Assembly (NCBI GenBank): GCA_033761915.1
Contig: JANRMC010000038.1
Location: forward strand, 1 to 9,165
DNA from: JACMLD01 sp033761915
GTDB taxonomy: Bacteria; Bacteroidota; Bacteroidia; Chitinophagales; Chitinophagaceae
Direction: 5' to 3'
DNA: 9,165 bases
The notes beneath the pieces are model-generated. The model was given only the letters and a program-made list of their open reading frames with translations, was not told the DNA's origin and did not search any database. Below are positions 6,849-9,165 of this stretch, in pieces. Positions within the stretch are counted from its first letter, which is position 1. Every line of letters begins with the position of its first letter. The translations under genes were made by a program, and so were the position numbers.

Positions 6849-6866
6849 CCACTCAATAAAATGCAG

Positions 6867-7580
6867 ATGAAGGCACGTACTTTGGTTTTAATTATTTTAT
6901 TGGTAATTGCAGCAGACCAGGCTTTAAAAATTTGGGTAAAAACGCATATGCCCATTACCGACGATTGGAATGAATACCACACCATGTTAACCCCGTACGA
7001 CAGAGGCATCAGGCCTTTTGGAGGAGATTGGTGCCAGATTTCTTTTACTGAAAATGATGGCATGGCATGGGGCTGGAAATTTGGAGGCGAGTGGGGCAAA
7101 ATAGCCTTAACCCTCTTCAGATTAGTGGCTGTTATTGCAGGTGTTTTTATTTTAAGGAGTTTTATACGCCAGCAATATCATAAAGGATTTATTATTTGTG
7201 CGGGCCTCATATTTGCAGGGGCCCTGGGTAACCTGATAGACAGTATGTTTTACGGGCTGATATTTGAAGAAAGCACCCACTTTCATGTGGCCAAAATGTT
7301 CCCTCAAAAGGGGTATGCCAGCTTTTTGCATGGTAAAGTGGTAGATATGTTTTACTTCCCTATCATTAAAGACAAACAATTACCTAACTGGGTACCCTTT
7401 TGGGGTGGCGAGCGGTTTACGTTTTTTAATGCGGTGTTTAATATAGCAGATGCCGCTATATCTGTAGGGGTTATTACAATTTTACTGTTTCAAAAGCGTT
7501 TTTTTAAAAAGAAGGAGCAGGACGGGGCCAGCACTGTTGAAACCAACACCCCGGTAAACGATAGTACACAGGTTTTATAA
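6867..7580 (+). CDS. lspA: Lipoprotein signal peptidase (signal peptidase II)
   Basis: LspA is an inner-membrane aspartyl protease that removes the signal peptide of prolipoproteins after the lipobox cysteine is lipidated. From ATG 6867 the protein has 237 residues; ATG 6861 adds two, and the GTG at 6756 would add a 37-residue extension over repeat DNA. The first membrane segment (LVLIILLVIAADQALKIWV) includes the conserved DQ..K motif. TENDGMAWGW (61-70) corresponds to the ENxGAAF motif. Catalytic aspartates are Asp125 in GALGNLID and Asp195 in FNIADAAISVG. Further membrane segments lie near 78-98, 107-125 and 189-208. The protein is longer than E. coli LspA (164 residues): the two aspartates are 70 residues apart instead of about 19, because of a large periplasmic loop, and there is extra sequence near 29-56. 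The C-terminus is a charged tail (KKKEQD). A lipoprotein gene follows. Confidence 0.93.
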   Translation: MKARTLVLIILLVIAADQALKIWVKTHMPITDDWNEYHTMLTPYDRGIRPFGGDWCQISFTENDGMAWGWKFGGEWGKIALTLFRLVAVIAGVFILRSFIRQQYHKGFIICAGLIFAGALGNLIDSMFYGLIFEESTHFHVAKMFPQKGYASFLHGKVVDMFYFPIIKDKQLPNWVPFWGGERFTFFNAVFNIADAAISVGVITILLFQKRFFKKKEQDGASTVETNTPVNDSTQVL

Positions 7581-7692
7581 CGGTTTTCTTTCTTAAAACC
7601 AGGTACTTACTTCCCAACCCTTCCGGTTTTTACTCCGTATCCTAATGCAAGCAGTTAACCCCATGTTGAGCCGCCCACTTGAATGGGCACTA

Positions 7693-7700
7693 AACCTTTG
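7693..7700 (+). promoter_or_regulatory. Weak -7-like element before the lipoprotein gene
   Basis: AACCTTTG differs from TAnnTTTG at one base and ends 21 bases before the ATG at 7722. Just upstream, GCCCA (7673-7677) and TGGGC (7684-7688) form a small dyad with a 6-base spacer that could be an operator or simply chance. The 141-bp gap after lspA has no good terminator, only a GGTTTT/AAAACC pairing at 7582-7600 without a T tract, so read-through from lspA is possible. Confidence 0.3.
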
Positions 7701-7721
7701 AAAATTTAAACACTTGTTACA

Positions 7722-9065
7722 ATGAAGTTGGTAAAGTATTTATGCTCTCTACTTGCAATTGCAGTATTACTGGTAAGTTGCCAGAAAGAATACAGTAAAG
7801 AAGTTCCGAAAAATGGCGCCACCGGAGCAGAATGGGCCTTTAAAGAAGCCACTAATGCTTTAGCCGGTCCGGTAGATACCGCTTTTATTACCAAAGTGGG
7901 GGCTATCAACTACCTGATAGTAGAAGGCTCTACCAGCGATAAAAAAGACGCTATTACCATTGAAGTATACGCAGTAGGAGATATTAAAGCAGGCACATAC
8001 AGCAACCCTAACTGCGATTTTACTTATACCCGTAACGGTAAAACTATTTACGAAGTAGACCCCACCGCTATTGGAGAATTTTCTGTTGTAATTACTAAAA
8101 TAGACTCTGCCACTGTTAGCGGTACTTTTGCCGGAAAGGTTTTAGACTCTACCGGCGCTATTAAAACCATTACCGATGGTAAGTTTAATGGCAAGCTTAA
8201 AACTACTACAGCTGCAACCGGCAAAGGAGATGTGATGTTCTGGAGTAAGCAGGGATGCGGCCCTACCAGCTCTTCGCCCATTGCCATTACTATTGGCAGC
8301 AATAGCGGCACTATTACAACATTTACACCGGTAGAACCCACCAGTTGTGGCCTTACCGGTACGGTTTCTTTAAACCTGGCCGCTGGTTCTTATACCTATA
8401 AAGCAAAATGTGCCAACGGAGATTCTATTGTGGGTACGGTAACCGTTATTGCCAATACCTGTACCAAGGTGCAGGTGTCTTTTGTGTTGCCAACCACAGG
8501 AGATTATTTTCCAACAACTGCCAATTCAAACTGGACGTATTTGGCAGAAGGGGCAGCACCTTCAGATTCTACTTATGTGTTTAGCACCGGTACTTCAAAA
8601 GTTATTAATACCAAAACCTATTCAATACTTATTTACGACCAAACAGATAGTGGTTTTTACAGAAAGGCCAGTGGTGAGTATTTTGAACATATAGATGCTG
8701 CCAACAATCCTTTTCCGTTTGATAGCCCAACCGGTTACGAAGTTCCGTTCTTAAAAGATAATGTACCAGCCGGCTCAACCTGGGTAAAAGAAATAACAGG
8801 CACCATTTCTGGTCAGGCTGTAGTGGCCAAAGAAAAATTCAGCATTTTACAGGTAGGCGCAACAGAAACCGTGGGTGGCATTACATTTCAGAATGTTATT
8901 AAAGTAAGAAGAATATATGCGGTAGCGGCGCTGGGCTCAGAAACAGAACTTTATAAAGTGGATGTATGGTTTGCAAAAGACAAAGGCTTAATTAAGTTTA
9001 TTGAAGTAAATACACCGCCCACACCTAACACGGTTATAAACGTTACCCGTTTACAGGTGTTTTAA
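7722..9065 (+). CDS. Lipoprotein of unknown function, three-part architecture
   Basis: The function is not recognised. The 447-residue protein begins with a type II signal peptide, and the lipobox LVSC puts the lipidated cysteine at Cys20, so it is an LspA substrate and membrane-anchored. Residues about 35-160 (GTYSNPNCDFTY, FSVVITKIDSATVSGTFAGKV, ITDGKFNGKL) resemble the DUF6252-like beta-rich domain common in Bacteroidota lipoproteins. Residues about 168-258 form a small beta module with four cysteines (179, 209, 230, 247) and the pattern FW...GCG...GTIT...CG...AAGSYTYKAKC, which suggests two disulfides. Residues about 261-447 (YFPTTANSNWTYL, VWFAKDKGLIKFI) resemble a C-terminal beta-rich domain of similar lipoproteins. 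The protein is rich in Thr, Ser and Gly. No catalytic motif is visible; binding or structural roles are guesses. The domain names are from memory. Confidence 0.83.
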   Translation: MKLVKYLCSLLAIAVLLVSCQKEYSKEVPKNGATGAEWAFKEATNALAGPVDTAFITKVGAINYLIVEGSTSDKKDAITIEVYAVGDIKAGTYSNPNCDFTYTRNGKTIYEVDPTAIGEFSVVITKIDSATVSGTFAGKVLDSTGAIKTITDGKFNGKLKTTTAATGKGDVMFWSKQGCGPTSSSPIAITIGSNSGTITTFTPVEPTSCGLTGTVSLNLAAGSYTYKAKCANGDSIVGTVTVIANTCTKVQVSFVLPTTGDYFPTTANSNWTYLAEGAAPSDSTYVFSTGTSKVINTKTYSILIYDQTDSGFYRKASGEYFEHIDAANNPFPFDSPTGYEVPFLKDNVPAGSTWVKEITGTISGQAVVAKEKFSILQVGATETVGGITFQNVIKVRRIYAVAALGSETELYKVDVWFAKDKGLIKFIEVNTPPTPNTVINVTRLQVF

Positions 9066-9088
9066 ACTACCAGCTATATAAATTTTTT

Positions 9089-9116
9089 AACCCGCATTGC
9101 CAATGCGGGTTTTTTA
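9089..9116 (+). terminator. Rho-independent terminator after the lipoprotein gene
   Basis: AACCCGCATT (9089-9098) pairs perfectly with AATGCGGGTT (9102-9111) around a 3-base loop, with a T tract running through 9110-9115. It begins 23 bases after the stop codon. Confidence 0.92.
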
Positions 9117-9120
9117 TGTT

Positions 9121-9165
9121 ACCAACAGTAGTTCCTCCATCAGCATTGTTGCGTCGCACACTTGT
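9121..9165 (+). repeat. Dispersed intergenic repeat, copy C, cut by window edge
   Basis: ACCAACAGTA, TTCCTCCATCAGCA, the core GTTGCGTCGCA (9148-9158) and CACTTGT follow the same order as copy B's ACCAGC, CAGTA, CTCC..TCAGCA, core, GCACTT. It lies right after the terminator, and its right half is outside the window. Confidence 0.7.

Noticed and set aside
6756..6866. GTG start giving LspA a 37-residue N-terminal extension
   Set aside because: The extension crosses degenerate repeat copy D and the TATCTTTG promoter element, and LspA normally begins directly at the first membrane segment.
6656..7099. 147-codon minus-strand open frame over the lspA 5' region
   Set aside because: It is antisense to a well-supported gene and repeat DNA, with no family resemblance.

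Overview
The window reads as chromosomal DNA of a Bacteroidota bacterium, most likely near Chitinophagaceae. Three things point there: a C-terminal type IX secretion (T9SS) sorting domain on a large secreted protein, promoters with the Bacteroidota -7 element TAnnTTTG and no clear Shine-Dalgarno sequences, and the gene order acpP-fabF-rnc. All genes look like housekeeping or envelope genes. I see no phage, transposase, CRISPR array, tRNA or rRNA, and no convincing new multi-gene system.

Layout. Bases 1-1297 (minus strand) hold a two-gene unit: a secreted ARPP-1/DUF6569-like protein followed 5 bp later by a NodB-type polysaccharide deacetylase cut by the window edge. A divergent intergenic region (1298-1614) carries the acpP promoter and a repeat copy. 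Bases 1615-4148 (plus) carry acpP, fabF and rnc. A perfect hairpin lies in each of the two gaps between them, so expression of the three genes is probably stepped down. Bases 4413-6602 encode a multidomain alpha/beta-hydrolase (esterase-like) exported by Sec and T9SS and followed by a strong terminator. Bases 6867-7580 encode lipoprotein signal peptidase LspA with an enlarged periplasmic part. Bases 7722-9065 encode a lipoprotein of unknown function, itself a substrate for LspA-type processing, followed by another strong terminator.

The genes cover fatty-acid elongation (AcpP carrier, FabF condensing enzyme), RNA processing (RNase III) and envelope or export functions (LspA, lipoprotein, T9SS esterase, deacetylase).

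The least explained signal is a dispersed intergenic repeat. Three copies share the 11-base core GTTGCGTCGCA (1428-1495 minus, 3287-3357 plus, 9121-9165 plus, the last cut by the edge), and a fourth degenerate copy at 6753-6792 is joined to a CCCGA/TCGGG palindrome. All lie between genes, and two of them flank acpP-fabF in outward-facing orientation.
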